Shown piece after piece: positions 17,552 through 25,820 of a stretch of 64,000 nt of DNA (positions are counted from its first letter, which is position 1; every line of letters starts with the position of its first letter). Under the pieces are notes generated by a model. That model was not told the DNA's origin, did not search any database, and saw only the letters and a list, made by a program, of their open reading frames with translations. This stretch comes from Actinomycetota bacterium (GTDB lineage Bacteria > Actinomycetota > Acidimicrobiia > Acidimicrobiales > Ilumatobacteraceae): positions 1-64,000 of the forward strand of contig JACQZZ010000116.1 of NCBI GenBank assembly GCA_016213625.1, given 5' to 3'. Made by a program: the position numbers and the translations under genes.

Positions 17552-19257
17552 CAGCGCAGCGACGCGGTGGGGAGGTCGAACCAGCGAAGGTGTTCGAACT
17601 CGGCCGAGAGCAACCCGTTCGCCGGCTCGTCGGTGTCCCACGCGGAGGCAGACTCGAGCACGTTGCGGGCTTCGGCGAGGTACTCGGCGAGGGCGGACTC
17701 GGGCGCCCGCACGTTGGGCACCTCGGGCCGCACCAGCTCGCCCGTGTCGGGGTCGTAGCTGATGTCGGTGAGGCGCAGCGGTGGCTCGACCGGGCCGTTG
17801 CGATGCCGCCACAGACCCGTCGGTGCGTCGAACCGATACTCGGGCAACAGCTTCCAGCCGTGCGTGGCGATGAGGTCGACCGCGTCGACCAGATACCGGA
17901 AGACGGTGTCGGAGATGAAGTAGTTGAAGCTCACCCGGGTCCAGCCCGGCTTGATGCCTTCGCAGCCGTGGGTGATCTCGTGCTCGAACTCGTGCGACCG
18001 CTCGAGGTCGATGCCCAGCAAGCGGTGGCCGTACGGGCCGGCGCAGGAGCAACCGCCCCGCGATTGGATGCCGAACAGGTCGCTCAGCAGCGCGACCACG
18101 AAGTTGTGGTGCAGGTAGCGGCCATGTGGGCGGCGCACCACGAACGACACGATGCTCAGGCGATCGGCCGTGGTGTTGCCGAGCACCTGGATGCTCGGAT
18201 TCTTCGACCAGGTCTCGATGGCACGGTGCCAGTAGGCGTGTTCGTGCTCCTTGATGGTGTCCACGCCCACCGCCTGCTTCAGCTGGAACACCATCCCGGC
18301 GCGGATGCTCTCGATGATGGCGGGCGTGCCGCCCTCCTCGCGATGCACCGGGTCGTCGAGGTAGCGATGCTCGAGCGGATTCACGTAGGCCACGGTGCCG
18401 CCACCCACCACGTCGGGCACGCGGTTGGTGAGCAGGTCGCGCCGGACGACCAGCACGCCGGGCGTGCCCGGGCCGCCGACGAACTTGTGCGGGCTGATGA
18501 ACACAGCGTCCTTGTACGCATGCGGGTGTTCTGCGCACTGCGGGTACATGTCGATGTCGACGTACGGTGCCGCGCAGGCGAAGTCCCAGAACGAGAGCGC
18601 GCCGTGGCGGTGCAGCAGGTCGGCGATGTCGCACGTGTTGGAGATGATGCCGGTCACGTTGGAGGCCGCCGAGAACGAGCCGATCTTCATCGGTCGGTCG
18701 GCGAAGCGCACCAGCTCGGCCTCGAGATGCGTCAGATCGATGTGACCGTCGGCGTCCTCGGGGATGGTGACCACATCGGCGATCGACTCGCGCCAGGGCA
18801 ACTCGTTCGAGTGGTGCTCGAACGGGCCGACGAACACCACCGGCCGCTGATCGCGAGGAATGTGATCCGACAGATGGAACCGATCGTCGAGGTCGGCCGG
18901 CAGCCGCAGGTTCATGATGCCGATGAGCTTGTCGATGGCACCGGTGGAGCCCGACCCACAGAAGATGACGCACGTGTCGTCGTGGCCACGCACGGCCTGG
19001 TGAATGATGCGTCGGGCGTCCTCGCGCAGACGCGTGGTCTGCAGGCCGGTGCCCGACGACTCGGTGTGCGTGTTCGCGTAGCGGGGGAGCACCTCGTCGT
19101 GGAGGTAGTCCTCGATGAAGGTGAGCGCACGCCCCGACGCGGTGTAATCGGCGTACGTGATGCGTCGGGGACCGAACGGCCCCGGCATCACCAGGTCGTC
19201 GCCGATGACGGACTCGCGGATCCGGCGCAGCAGCGGGGTTTCGCGAGGTTCGGTCAT
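17551..19257 (-). CDS. Class V aminotransferase / cysteine-desulfurase-like PLP enzyme, long form
   Basis: This 568-residue PLP enzyme is much longer than IscS/SufS (~400). The fold-type-I core carries NTHTESSGTGLQTTRLREDA, GSGSTGAIDKLIG, GPFEHHSN, the Asp in LSFWDFACAAPYVDIDM and the PLP lysine in FISPHKFVGGPGTPGVLV. A Cys pair in QSRGGCSCAGPYG is near the place of the desulfurase active-site loop. A ~100-residue C-terminal extension follows the core. The family is annotated as 'aminotransferase class V' in many bacteria without a known substrate. TAGCGT 7 nt before ATG 19257 suggests a leaderless promoter. The gene flanks the left end of the genomic island, so before insertion it lay directly downstream of tRNA-Pro. 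Confidence 0.85.
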   Translation of the reverse strand: MTEPRETPLLRRIRESVIGDDLVMPGPFGPRRITYADYTASGRALTFIEDYLHDEVLPRYANTHTESSGTGLQTTRLREDARRIIHQAVRGHDDTCVIFCGSGSTGAIDKLIGIMNLRLPADLDDRFHLSDHIPRDQRPVVFVGPFEHHSNELPWRESIADVVTIPEDADGHIDLTHLEAELVRFADRPMKIGSFSAASNVTGIISNTCDIADLLHRHGALSFWDFACAAPYVDIDMYPQCAEHPHAYKDAVFISPHKFVGGPGTPGVLVVRRDLLTNRVPDVVGGGTVAYVNPLEHRYLDDPVHREEGGTPAIIESIRAGMVFQLKQAVGVDTIKEHEHAYWHRAIETWSKNPSIQVLGNTTADRLSIVSFVVRRPHGRYLHHNFVVALLSDLFGIQSRGGCSCAGPYGHRLLGIDLERSHEFEHEITHGCEGIKPGWTRVSFNYFISDTVFRYLVDAVDLIATHGWKLLPEYRFDAPTGLWRHRNGPVEPPLRLTDISYDPDTGELVRPEVPNVRAPESALAEYLAEARNVLESASAWDTDEPANGLLSAEFEHLRWFDLPTASLR

Positions 19258-19264
19258 AGAGCGA

Positions 19265-19270
19265 ACGCTA
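19265..19270 (-). promoter_or_regulatory. -10 box of the class V aminotransferase gene
   Basis: TAGCGT on the minus strand lies 7 nt before ATG 19257. It sits 12 bp from the island's left attachment site, so the insertion left only a short native upstream region and the -35 may now be island-derived. Confidence 0.45.
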
Positions 19271-19281
19271 CCGGTCACACC

Positions 19282-19329
19282 GTCGGGGAGGGGAGATTCG
19301 AACTCCCGACCTCCTGCACCCAAAGCAGG
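19282..19329. repeat. attL: 48-bp tRNA-Pro 3' fragment
   Basis: Identical over 48 bp to 32131-32178. It spans the anticodon stem-loop, T arm and acceptor 3' strand of tRNA-Pro plus one flanking base. Sequence on either side differs, and no 5' tRNA half exists here, so this is an att remnant rather than a gene. Confidence 0.93.
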
Positions 19330-19455
19330 CTGGAGCCGTATTCGTTGGTGTTGTCCTGTGCTGCCTTCTGGTGTAAAAGCCCAGCTGAGCAGGGGTGTTC
19401 GAGGACAGCACGGCAGAAGGCAACACTCGGCAACACAGGCCGGTGCACGCCGGAT

Positions 19456-19474
19456 TGATACATTTCTGATACAT
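19456..19474 (+). promoter_or_regulatory. Candidate integrase arm-binding site, left end
   Basis: Two TGATACAT octamers (19456-19463 and 19467-19474) repeat with an 11-nt period. The same pair with the same spacing occurs between the integrase start and tRNA-Pro (32065-32083). Paired arm-type sites near both att cores are typical of lambda-like tyrosine recombinases. Confidence 0.55.
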
Positions 19475-19540
19475 CGCGGGTCGCAAGGCCGAGGTGTCGG
19501 AGGCCGGTGTGGCTCGATCGTGACGCTGTAGCATTCGCTC

Positions 19541-19720
19541 ATGAGCAGTCCTCGGAAGGTCGTCACAGCAGCCGAGATGGATGCGATGACGCCACAGCAG
19601 CGCGCCGACCTGATCGACGCCAGCGTCGTTCGTTCGTGGGACGAGGTCGACCCGGAGTTTCGGGAGCAGGCGTTGCAGGCGGCTCGGGTCCTCAACGCTC
19701 AACACCGCAACGATGCCTGA
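19541..19720 (+). CDS. Small antitoxin-like protein
   Basis: This 59-residue acidic protein (MSSPRKVVTAAEMDAM TPQ..., with a helical D/E-rich middle) overlaps the next gene's start by 8 nt, the usual antitoxin-first arrangement. TAGCAT 6 nt before the ATG gives a leaderless -10. The TAAEMDAMTPQQRADLIDA opening resembles short antitoxin-type proteins in actinobacteria, but I cannot name the family. Function is inferred from size, coupling and position in a mobile element, where such pairs stabilise the element. Confidence 0.5.
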   Translation: MSSPRKVVTAAEMDAMTPQQRADLIDASVVRSWDEVDPEFREQALQAARVLNAQHRNDA

Positions 19721-20006
19721 GCGGCAGGTTCGCTTCACTCCCTCGTTCTTCGACCGCCTCGACGAGCTGCTGCCGGCCGAACGCGGCGCGGACGGGAGCC
19801 TCTCGGCGACCGACTTCTTGCTCTACGAGCTCCCTCGCATGCGCGACCTGCTGGCAGCGGACTTCGAGCGGAACACGCTCCCGGCTGATGAACCACCCGT
19901 CCGGCTCTTCGTTGGTGCAGGGGCGCTGGTGAAGTCGGTCGCCCTGTATGCGCTCGTCGCTCCCGATGGCGCCGTCGAGGTGATCTGGGTGCTCATCGAC
20001 AGGTGA
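19713..20006 (+). CDS. Putative RelE/ParE-like toxin
   Basis: This 97-residue protein starts inside the stop region of the 59-residue gene. It opens with VRFTPSFFDRLDELLP, has a helical middle (LYELPRMRDLLAADFERNTLP) and ends in alternating beta strands (VRLFVGAGALVKSVALYALVAPDGAVEVIWVLID). That alpha-then-beta layout fits the RelE/ParE fold, and F-x-L-P-x2-R elements recur in actinobacterial toxin-like proteins. I see no decisive catalytic residues. A small cargo gene of other function is the alternative. Confidence 0.5.
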   Translation: MPERQVRFTPSFFDRLDELLPAERGADGSLSATDFLLYELPRMRDLLAADFERNTLPADEPPVRLFVGAGALVKSVALYALVAPDGAVEVIWVLIDR

Positions 20007-20309
20007 CCCGATCTGGTCGAGAGTTCGGAGTAGCTGAGGCGCACGGGTTGGCCAAGCAGCTCCTACGCCTTCATCCACAGGGGGCTGTTGATGTCCGTTG
20101 GAGGGTGTGCATCACGAGATCGCGGCTGGGCAAGCCACTGAACGGGTGGTACCGCATCGCGATTCTCGGGATGTTGTCGATACGTCGTGCTGCGGTTGGC
20201 GGATTTCGACCTCTGTAAGGGGTGTGAGGTTTGTTCCGATCTCCCGTTTCCGGTCGCTCGCGTCCCGTACTCCTGCAGTGATGTGTGACGCGTGCCGTCC
20301 TGGGGAGGC
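20007..20309. other. Gene-free stretch upstream of the mobilization genes
   Basis: No convincing coding sequence. Open frames here have no recognisable protein features. It lies between the TA-like pair and the HTH gene and is a natural place for promoters and the transfer origin, but I could not identify a nic site or a clear oriT inverted repeat. Confidence 0.4.
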
Positions 20310-20672
20310 ATGACTCCGGTGAGTCCGATGATCGAGCCCACCGAGTCCGTGTCGAGCGCCCCGCCCGACTTCCTCACGTTGGATGAGGCAGCGGCGGTGT
20401 TGCGCGTCGGGCGGAGCACGGCGTATCGGGAGGCGAATGCCTTCGAGGCGTCTGGCGGGACGACCGGCATTCCGGTGGTTCGGTATGGCAAGCAGTTTCG
20501 AGTGCCGCGCTGTCGGCTCGAGGAACAGCTCGGTGGCCCGATCACGTGGCCGCTGCCGACACCGCCGGTCTCCCCGAAGTCGACCGCGCAGTTGTCGTTC
20601 CCCTCCAAGCGCGCTGAGCGCGCTGTGGCCAAGCGGTCCACCGCCCAGCTGTCGCTCGCGATCGAGTCCTGA
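20310..20672 (+). CDS. Excisionase-like helix-turn-helix protein
   Basis: This small DNA-binding protein (120 residues from ATG 20310; ATG 20328 and GTG 20292 are alternatives) has a helix_turn_helix_17/MerR-like domain in its first half (FLTLDEAAAVLRVGRSTAYRE...VVRYGKQFRVPRCRLEE). That pattern is standard for Xis/excisionase-family proteins: HTH, then a wing with arginines. The C-terminal half is Pro/Ser/Lys-rich. GGGGAGG precedes the first ATG at very short spacing. It lies 78 nt ahead of the relaxase. It may control excision with the integrase at the other end of the element or regulate transfer genes. Confidence 0.7.
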   Translation: MTPVSPMIEPTESVSSAPPDFLTLDEAAAVLRVGRSTAYREANAFEASGGTTGIPVVRYGKQFRVPRCRLEEQLGGPITWPLPTPPVSPKSTAQLSFPSKRAERAVAKRSTAQLSLAIES

Positions 20673-20750
20673 GGCGCACGCGATGACCACTCCCCGAACC
20701 ACCGCAGCGATGTTTGACAGACAGGTGCCCGCGGGCGGGAGGGAGTCCTC

Positions 20751-23700
20751 ATGCTGCGCGTGACGACCCTGTACGCGGGCTCGGCGGTCGCGACTGCGAG
20801 CTACTACACGAAGTATCTGACGCAGGCGCCGCGCGAGGAGCCGGGTGTGTGGTCGGGCACCCAGGCGGCAGGTCTCGGTCTGTCGGGTGAGGTGTCGACC
20901 GACGCGCTCGAGCAGCTACTCACTGGTTGCGATCCACTCACCGGGGTGACGCTCGGGCGTCCGCTGGCCGATCGGACGACGGCGAGTGGCACGGTGATTC
21001 GGGCGGTGGCGGGGTTTGATGCGACGGTGTCGGCGCCGAAGTCGTTGTCGGTGTGGTGGGCGCTCACCGGTGACCCCGGCTTGGCCGAGTGTCATGACGT
21101 CGCGGTCAACGCGGTCGTCGACCACCTGGAGCGCTTCGGCTCGACCACCCGGATCCGCTCGAACGGCGGGCGGTTGCATCCCGATAGCCAGGGGCTGATC
21201 GTGGCCGCCTTCCGGCAGACGACATCGAGGTTGGATGACCCGCAGTTGCATACGCATCTGGTGATCTCATCGAAGGTGCAGACCGACGACGGCCGCTGGC
21301 TCGCCCTCGACGCCCGCGTGTTGAAGCAACACCAGCGCGCGTTTGGAGGTCTGTATCAGTCGGCGTTGCGTGCAGAGCTCACTCACCGGTACGGGGTCGC
21401 GTTTGCCGAGATCGTCAATGGTCAGGCGGAGATCGCCGGTGTACCGACCGAGCTGTTGGAGCAGTTCTCCAAACGTGCTGCGCAGGTGCGGGGAGAGTTG
21501 CAGGTGAAGGTGGCCGAGTTCCGCCAGCGTGAGGGCCGGCACCCGACGAAGTTCGAGCACGCCGCATTGGAGCGTGAAGCAGCCGCGGATACTCGTCTGC
21601 GTAAGGCCGCCAATGGTGTCCCGGGCCTGTCGGCACGGTGGCGGGGCGAAGCCGCCGGCATCGGTGTCACTGCCGAGTCGCTCGGCCAGTCGATCGCGCA
21701 TGCTGCACGGGCGGTGGTGCCACCAGGGAGCGTGAGTGTCGCCGAGGTGATCGAGGACCTGTCAGCCGAACGGTCGGCGTGGCATCGCATGGACATTCTC
21801 CGCGCGGTTACCGACCGGCTGCGCCCGCAGCCGGGGATGTCGGGTGAGCGGTGGGCGCGACTGGTTGACCGGGCGGTGGACCGTGTGCTGGGCGAGTGTG
21901 TGGTGCTCGACCCCGAGGGTGACGGAACGAGGCGTGGCTCGGATGGCCGGTCGGTGTGGATCGAACCCGTCGCCGCCCAGGTCACCAGCCGCCAGGTCCT
22001 CGCCCAAGAGGAAGCGATCCTCACATGGGTGCTGGACTCCCAACTCGACGACCCTCAGCCGTCGACGATGGTCACTCGCGGAGCGCTCGACGTGCTCCAG
22101 GCTGACGCGGCAGCGGCCGTGGCGGGTGAGGATCGGGTGGTGGTGATCGTCGGACCGGCCGGCACCGGCAAGACCACCACACTCCACACGGCGGTGAACG
22201 ATCTGCACCGTCACAGCCGGCCGGTCTTCGGGGTCGCGCCGACCGCCAAGGCCGCCAAGGAGTTGGGCTGCGAGACCGGCATGCACACCGACACGGTCGC
22301 CAAGCTGCTCCACGAATGGGCCCGACACGATGGGCCGAGCCCGCGGTGGCGGCTCCTGACGGGAACCACATTGATCGTCGACGAAGCCGGCATGCTCTCC
22401 ACTCCCAATATGCACCAGCTCACCCGGTTGGCGACGAGTGAGCGGTGGCGTCTGGTGTTGGTTGGTGATCACCGCCAACTCCAAGCCGTGGGTCGTGGTG
22501 GCCTGTTCGGCGAGATCTGCGCCACCAGTCGCGTCATCGAGTTGGAGCGGATCCACCGGTTCACCCACGACTGGGAAGCCGCCGCGTCGTTGCGTCTGCG
22601 CCACGGCGACCTCCGCGCCCTCGGCACGTACGAGTCCCATGGGCGGATCATCCCCGGCAGCTTCGACGAGCATCTCGGCGCGATCGCGCAGGAATGGATG
22701 CAACGCCACGCCGCCGGGGAAACGGTGGCGATCACGGCGGCGACGAACGAGCACGTCGACGAGATCAACCGCACCATCCGCCGACTGAGGGCGCGGACGG
22801 GGGACACCGACACCACCGCGATCGCGTGGATCGCAGATGGTCCGGTGGTGGTGGGGGACATCGTCGCGACGCGTCGGAATCATCGGCAGTTGCAGACCAC
22901 CAGCGGTGACATCGTCCGCAACCGCGAACTGTGGACCGTCACCGAGATCAACGACGACGGTGACCTCACCGTCACCGACCTGAGTGGGTCGAGCACAGTG
23001 ACTCTGCCGGCCGAGTACGCGATGGAGCATGTGCGGCTCGGGTACGCGGCCACCGAATACGGCACCCAGTCCGCGACCGAGACCGCGTCGATCACCCTCG
23101 CCGGGCCTGCGACGACCGGTCGCGGCCTGTATGTGGCGATGACCCGCGGCCGCGACGACAACCGTGTCTACGTCGTCACCGACACCCACGACATGAGCGA
23201 CGCACGCGACGTCCTCGAAGGGATCATCGCCTCCGATCGCGCCGACATCCCCGCGGTGGTCCAGCGTCGCCAGCTCGCCCAGCAAGACCGCCAGCCACCA
23301 CGCCCCCAACCGCGCTGCCAGATTCCCGACTGGTTCCACGACCTACGCGCCGACGCCGCCGACAACTACCGCCAGGCACGCCAAGCAATCGACAACTCGA
23401 CTGCGGCCAGAGAGCGACTCGTCGGAATCGTCGATGTGGCGTCGCAATGGATCGCCGATGCCAACGCGATCTGCGCCCCGTTCGATGCCGAACTCGATAC
23501 GGCCCACGACGCCGTGAAACAGGCCCAGGCCGCGCGGCGGGCCGCCCAACAACGACTCGACCAGTCCGGGCTTCGCGGTCGACGCCAAGCACGCACCGAA
23601 CTCGCCGCAGCAAACGAGAGCGTTGCCAGCACCGGCGAGATCCTCGCGGTCGCGCGAGAACAGGCCCGCGAGCCCCACGCGCAACGCAACATCGCCCGCA

Positions 23701-24032
23701 CACAGATCGAGACCGCCCGAGACGCATTGAGGACCCACGACATCCTCGCCAAGTGGCAGTACTTCCCTGACCACCTTGCGGCGGCCGAGACGCGAATCGA
23801 CTCCTTGGACACCTGGCACGACTGGGCCTCAGGAAGATCGGTCGACCAGAACCGTCTCGAGCAGGCCGTCACCACCCTGCACGAGATCGCCGTACACGAA
23901 CCTGACAACGGCACCCGCCAACTCGCCGACGTCATCCACGAATGGGCCGAACAGCACGGCGTCGAGCTCACCCGGCCGTCCGTGCAACAGCACAGAACAA
24001 TCGAAACCGGCCTCGAGATCGACCTCCCTTGA
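20751..24032 (+). CDS. MobF-family conjugative relaxase with helicase domain (TrwC/TraA type)
   Basis: This 1093-residue protein nicks DNA at oriT and unwinds the transferred strand. The relaxase domain (1 to ~300) carries paired catalytic tyrosines Y18-Y19 (ASYYTKYL) and the metal-binding triad ending in LHTHL (His167, His169) after GFDATVSAPKSLSVWW. The helicase domain has Walker A GPAGTGKTTTL (~468-478) and Walker B TLIVDEAGML (~540). Further SF1 motifs are LVGDHRQLQAVGRGG and the late YVAMTRGRDDNRVYV. The C-terminal ~230 residues are Gln/Arg/Ala-rich coiled coil. The ATG is preceded by GGGAGGGAG. No coupling protein or T4SS genes follow, so it depends on a helper. It appears intact. Confidence 0.92.
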   Translation: MLRVTTLYAGSAVATASYYTKYLTQAPREEPGVWSGTQAAGLGLSGEVSTDALEQLLTGCDPLTGVTLGRPLADRTTASGTVIRAVAGFDATVSAPKSLSVWWALTGDPGLAECHDVAVNAVVDHLERFGSTTRIRSNGGRLHPDSQGLIVAAFRQTTSRLDDPQLHTHLVISSKVQTDDGRWLALDARVLKQHQRAFGGLYQSALRAELTHRYGVAFAEIVNGQAEIAGVPTELLEQFSKRAAQVRGELQVKVAEFRQREGRHPTKFEHAALEREAAADTRLRKAANGVPGLSARWRGEAAGIGVTAESLGQSIAHAARAVVPPGSVSVAEVIEDLSAERSAWHRMDILRAVTDRLRPQPGMSGERWARLVDRAVDRVLGECVVLDPEGDGTRRGSDGRSVWIEPVAAQVTSRQVLAQEEAILTWVLDSQLDDPQPSTMVTRGALDVLQADAAAAVAGEDRVVVIVGPAGTGKTTTLHTAVNDLHRHSRPVFGVAPTAKAAKELGCETGMHTDTVAKLLHEWARHDGPSPRWRLLTGTTLIVDEAGMLSTPNMHQLTRLATSERWRLVLVGDHRQLQAVGRGGLFGEICATSRVIELERIHRFTHDWEAAASLRLRHGDLRALGTYESHGRIIPGSFDEHLGAIAQEWMQRHAAGETVAITAATNEHVDEINRTIRRLRARTGDTDTTAIAWIADGPVVVGDIVATRRNHRQLQTTSGDIVRNRELWTVTEINDDGDLTVTDLSGSSTVTLPAEYAMEHVRLGYAATEYGTQSATETASITLAGPATTGRGLYVAMTRGRDDNRVYVVTDTHDMSDARDVLEGIIASDRADIPAVVQRRQLAQQDRQPPRPQPRCQIPDWFHDLRADAADNYRQARQAIDNSTAARERLVGIVDVASQWIADANAICAPFDAELDTAHDAVKQAQAARRAAQQRLDQSGLRGRRQARTELAAANESVASTGEILAVAREQAREPHAQRNIARTQIETARDALRTHDILAKWQYFPDHLAAAETRIDSLDTWHDWASGRSVDQNRLEQAVTTLHEIAVHEPDNGTRQLADVIHEWAEQHGVELTRPSVQQHRTIETGLEIDLP

Positions 24033-24171
24033 CTGAGAACCGGGGCCGATCGTGCTCTCACGGTTGTGGTGTTCCACGTCCTCTACCGAAGCGAGTGTTG
24101 CGTTGCGACCTTCTTTTCGATCGTCGGGCGCCGCCATCGCCGTGTATCAACTCGGATGGTGGAGTCAACGG

Positions 24172-24789
24172 TCATTGATATCGCAAGTGACTGTGAGGCA
24201 TTCTCGCCAGGATCAATGGCGTGAACGTATCAAGCATTGCGAGCCCCTTGACGGCTAGCACCGTGGCATCCGATGGTCTTACGTCTAGACAACCATTAAG
24301 TGCACTCATGAAGGCGAAATGGCCATCAATGGCACCGCCATCCTCGAGCACATCACCTATTTCCCTCACGCCCGCGAAGTATCCGGAAACGACACCAAAT
24401 CTGCCGATCACGGTGAGATCGGCCCCCGGGGAAGAGTCGTAATCCATGACACGAGCGCCCGCGCTGGAGAATTCCAGCCGGAGCGAGCAGTCACCGAACA
24501 GTTGCGAAACAAGGGCAACACGAACATCGAACACGCAGTCACCGAGCTCGGGTAAACCCGCAGACGGCAGGATCAGCGGTCCAGCGAACCAGTCTTCCCC
24601 GATACCGATCGAGAGGCTCGAATGTCGACTCGGCGCCCTCAGCAGCGCCCCAGGCGTCGACGACCTCGATCCGCGCAGCACAACGGCGGCCGAACGACCC
24701 GGACGCGTTGATTCGGTTCCATCGGACAGATCAACCGCGTGACGAGTGACGTGCCCGCGATCGAGTATCTCCACAGCAGCGAGCGTCAC
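24172..24789 (-). CDS. Uncharacterised protein, possibly SCP2-like
   Basis: This 205-residue protein's GTG start overlaps the stop of the serine-hydrolase gene (GTGA), making it the last of five coupled leftward genes. There are no signal or membrane segments. The middle and C-terminal part (residues ~95-185) reads SLRLEFSSAGARVMDYD, then ADLTVIGRF, SGYFAGVREIGDVLEDGG and IDGHFAFMSALNGCLD. The order 'strands, AD-[LV]-T, helix with G-x-G, G-x2-x-G, helix' resembles SCP2-type lipid-carrier domains. This is my pattern reading only and could be wrong. GC is lower than the chromosome. The 139 bp between it and the relaxase stop (24033-24171) holds nothing recognisable. Confidence 0.55.
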   Translation of the reverse strand: MTLAAVEILDRGHVTRHAVDLSDGTESTRPGRSAAVVLRGSRSSTPGALLRAPSRHSSLSIGIGEDWFAGPLILPSAGLPELGDCVFDVRVALVSQLFGDCSLRLEFSSAGARVMDYDSSPGADLTVIGRFGVVSGYFAGVREIGDVLEDGGAIDGHFAFMSALNGCLDVRPSDATVLAVKGLAMLDTFTPLILARMPHSHLRYQ

Positions 24790-25820
24790 GTCGCACGCAG
24801 TCCGGCGAGTTCGAACACAGCCTGGAGCGCGGCGGCGCGACGTCGCTCCACCTCGGGCTGGCCAGCGAGCTGTGTGTCGACCACTACCATCGAGAGATCA
24901 CGAGCGGGGTCCACCAGGCCAACCGTGGCTGTATATCCTGTCGAGTGCCCAATCGCCTTGCCCCCGAGATAAGAGATATCCGTCATCAGCATCGCCGCGA
25001 ACCCGACTTCCCTTCGCAGGACATAGTCGTACCCGCTATCGGCGGTCGCTAGCCATTCTCGCAGAACGGCCGGACTTGGCCAGGCTGGAACCTCATGGCC
25101 ACGAAGTGTTCGACTGAGCTCCGAGTAGAAGCTGAGCAGTGCCTCCGCTGTCATCAAGCCATCGAAAGCCGGCGACAAGCGCGCCAGCCGACCATCGCGA
25201 GTCTCGCTCACTAGCGGGACGTTGCGACCGTCAGCCATTTTGTACAGTGGGCTCGCCAACTGCCAACCCGCCAGCCGAAGCTCACGGGCGCGCGGAAGAG
25301 AGCACGCGGCCACGTTACTCTCTGGACCCAGGTGAGCGAGCAAACCCTCGGTGACCGATGCTAGATCCACGTCAAGGTCGCGAAACACCCGATCGAGAAT
25401 CCAGCCGGCAACGTACTCACTGTACTCTCGGCGCCCAGACGACTCTGCCAAGGAGAGAGCTCTATCCGAGGCAGACTCGGTAGCGAGAAGAATCAACGTG
25501 GCTGACGGCTGTCCGAGGCCGGCCGTGTGGGAAAGAAGGTTCCGAAGCGTGACGGAGGGATGCCGAAGACTGAGCCACTCGGCGGTGCGCGGCCGGAGAA
25601 ACGGCAGCCGCGGCAGCGGGCAGTCTGCCTGCAAGGAGTAGCGGTCGATGAGGCTCAAGACGGCAATTCCCACCAGAGGTTTGAAGGCGCAGTACAAATG
25701 CAGCAGCTTGTCAGGCATCGTCGCTTCGGCGACAAAACCATCTTGCGTCCCACGAACCACAAATCGCCCGTCGGAGGTCTGTAGTGCAGCGCTGAGCCCA
25801 GCGACGTCCGAAATTGTCAT
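24786..25820 (-). CDS. Serine-hydrolase (class C beta-lactamase fold) protein with Cys at nucleophile position
   Basis: This 344-residue protein has the PF00144 (EstB/class C beta-lactamase) architecture. It shows LLHLYCAFKPLVGIAVLSLID where family members read IASxTKPxTA, then the TLRNLLSHTAGL signature (~91-102), YSEY (~133) at the Tyr-150 position and GHSTGYTATVGLVDP (~291) at the KTG/HxG strand. The SxxK serine is replaced by cysteine (C44-A-F-K47, codon TGC), while the general-base Lys and Tyr are kept. No signal peptide is visible, so it is probably cytosolic, unlike most beta-lactamases. Start ATG overlaps the lipoprotein stop (ATGA) and its own stop overlaps the next gene. It may act as an acyl/peptidyl hydrolase or transferase; antibiotic resistance should not be assumed. 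Confidence 0.8.
   Translation of the reverse strand: MTISDVAGLSAALQTSDGRFVVRGTQDGFVAEATMPDKLLHLYCAFKPLVGIAVLSLIDRYSLQADCPLPRLPFLRPRTAEWLSLRHPSVTLRNLLSHTAGLGQPSATLILLATESASDRALSLAESSGRREYSEYVAGWILDRVFRDLDVDLASVTEGLLAHLGPESNVAACSLPRARELRLAGWQLASPLYKMADGRNVPLVSETRDGRLARLSPAFDGLMTAEALLSFYSELSRTLRGHEVPAWPSPAVLREWLATADSGYDYVLRREVGFAAMLMTDISYLGGKAIGHSTGYTATVGLVDPARDLSMVVVDTQLAGQPEVERRRAAALQAVFELAGLRAT

Noticed and set aside
19282-19329. Second tRNA-Pro gene
   Set aside because: Only the 3' part from the anticodon stem is present and the 5' half is missing. It is an att remnant.
24786-25820. Beta-lactamase resistance gene
   Set aside because: Fold matches, but the catalytic Ser is Cys and there is no signal peptide. 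A resistance label is not justified.
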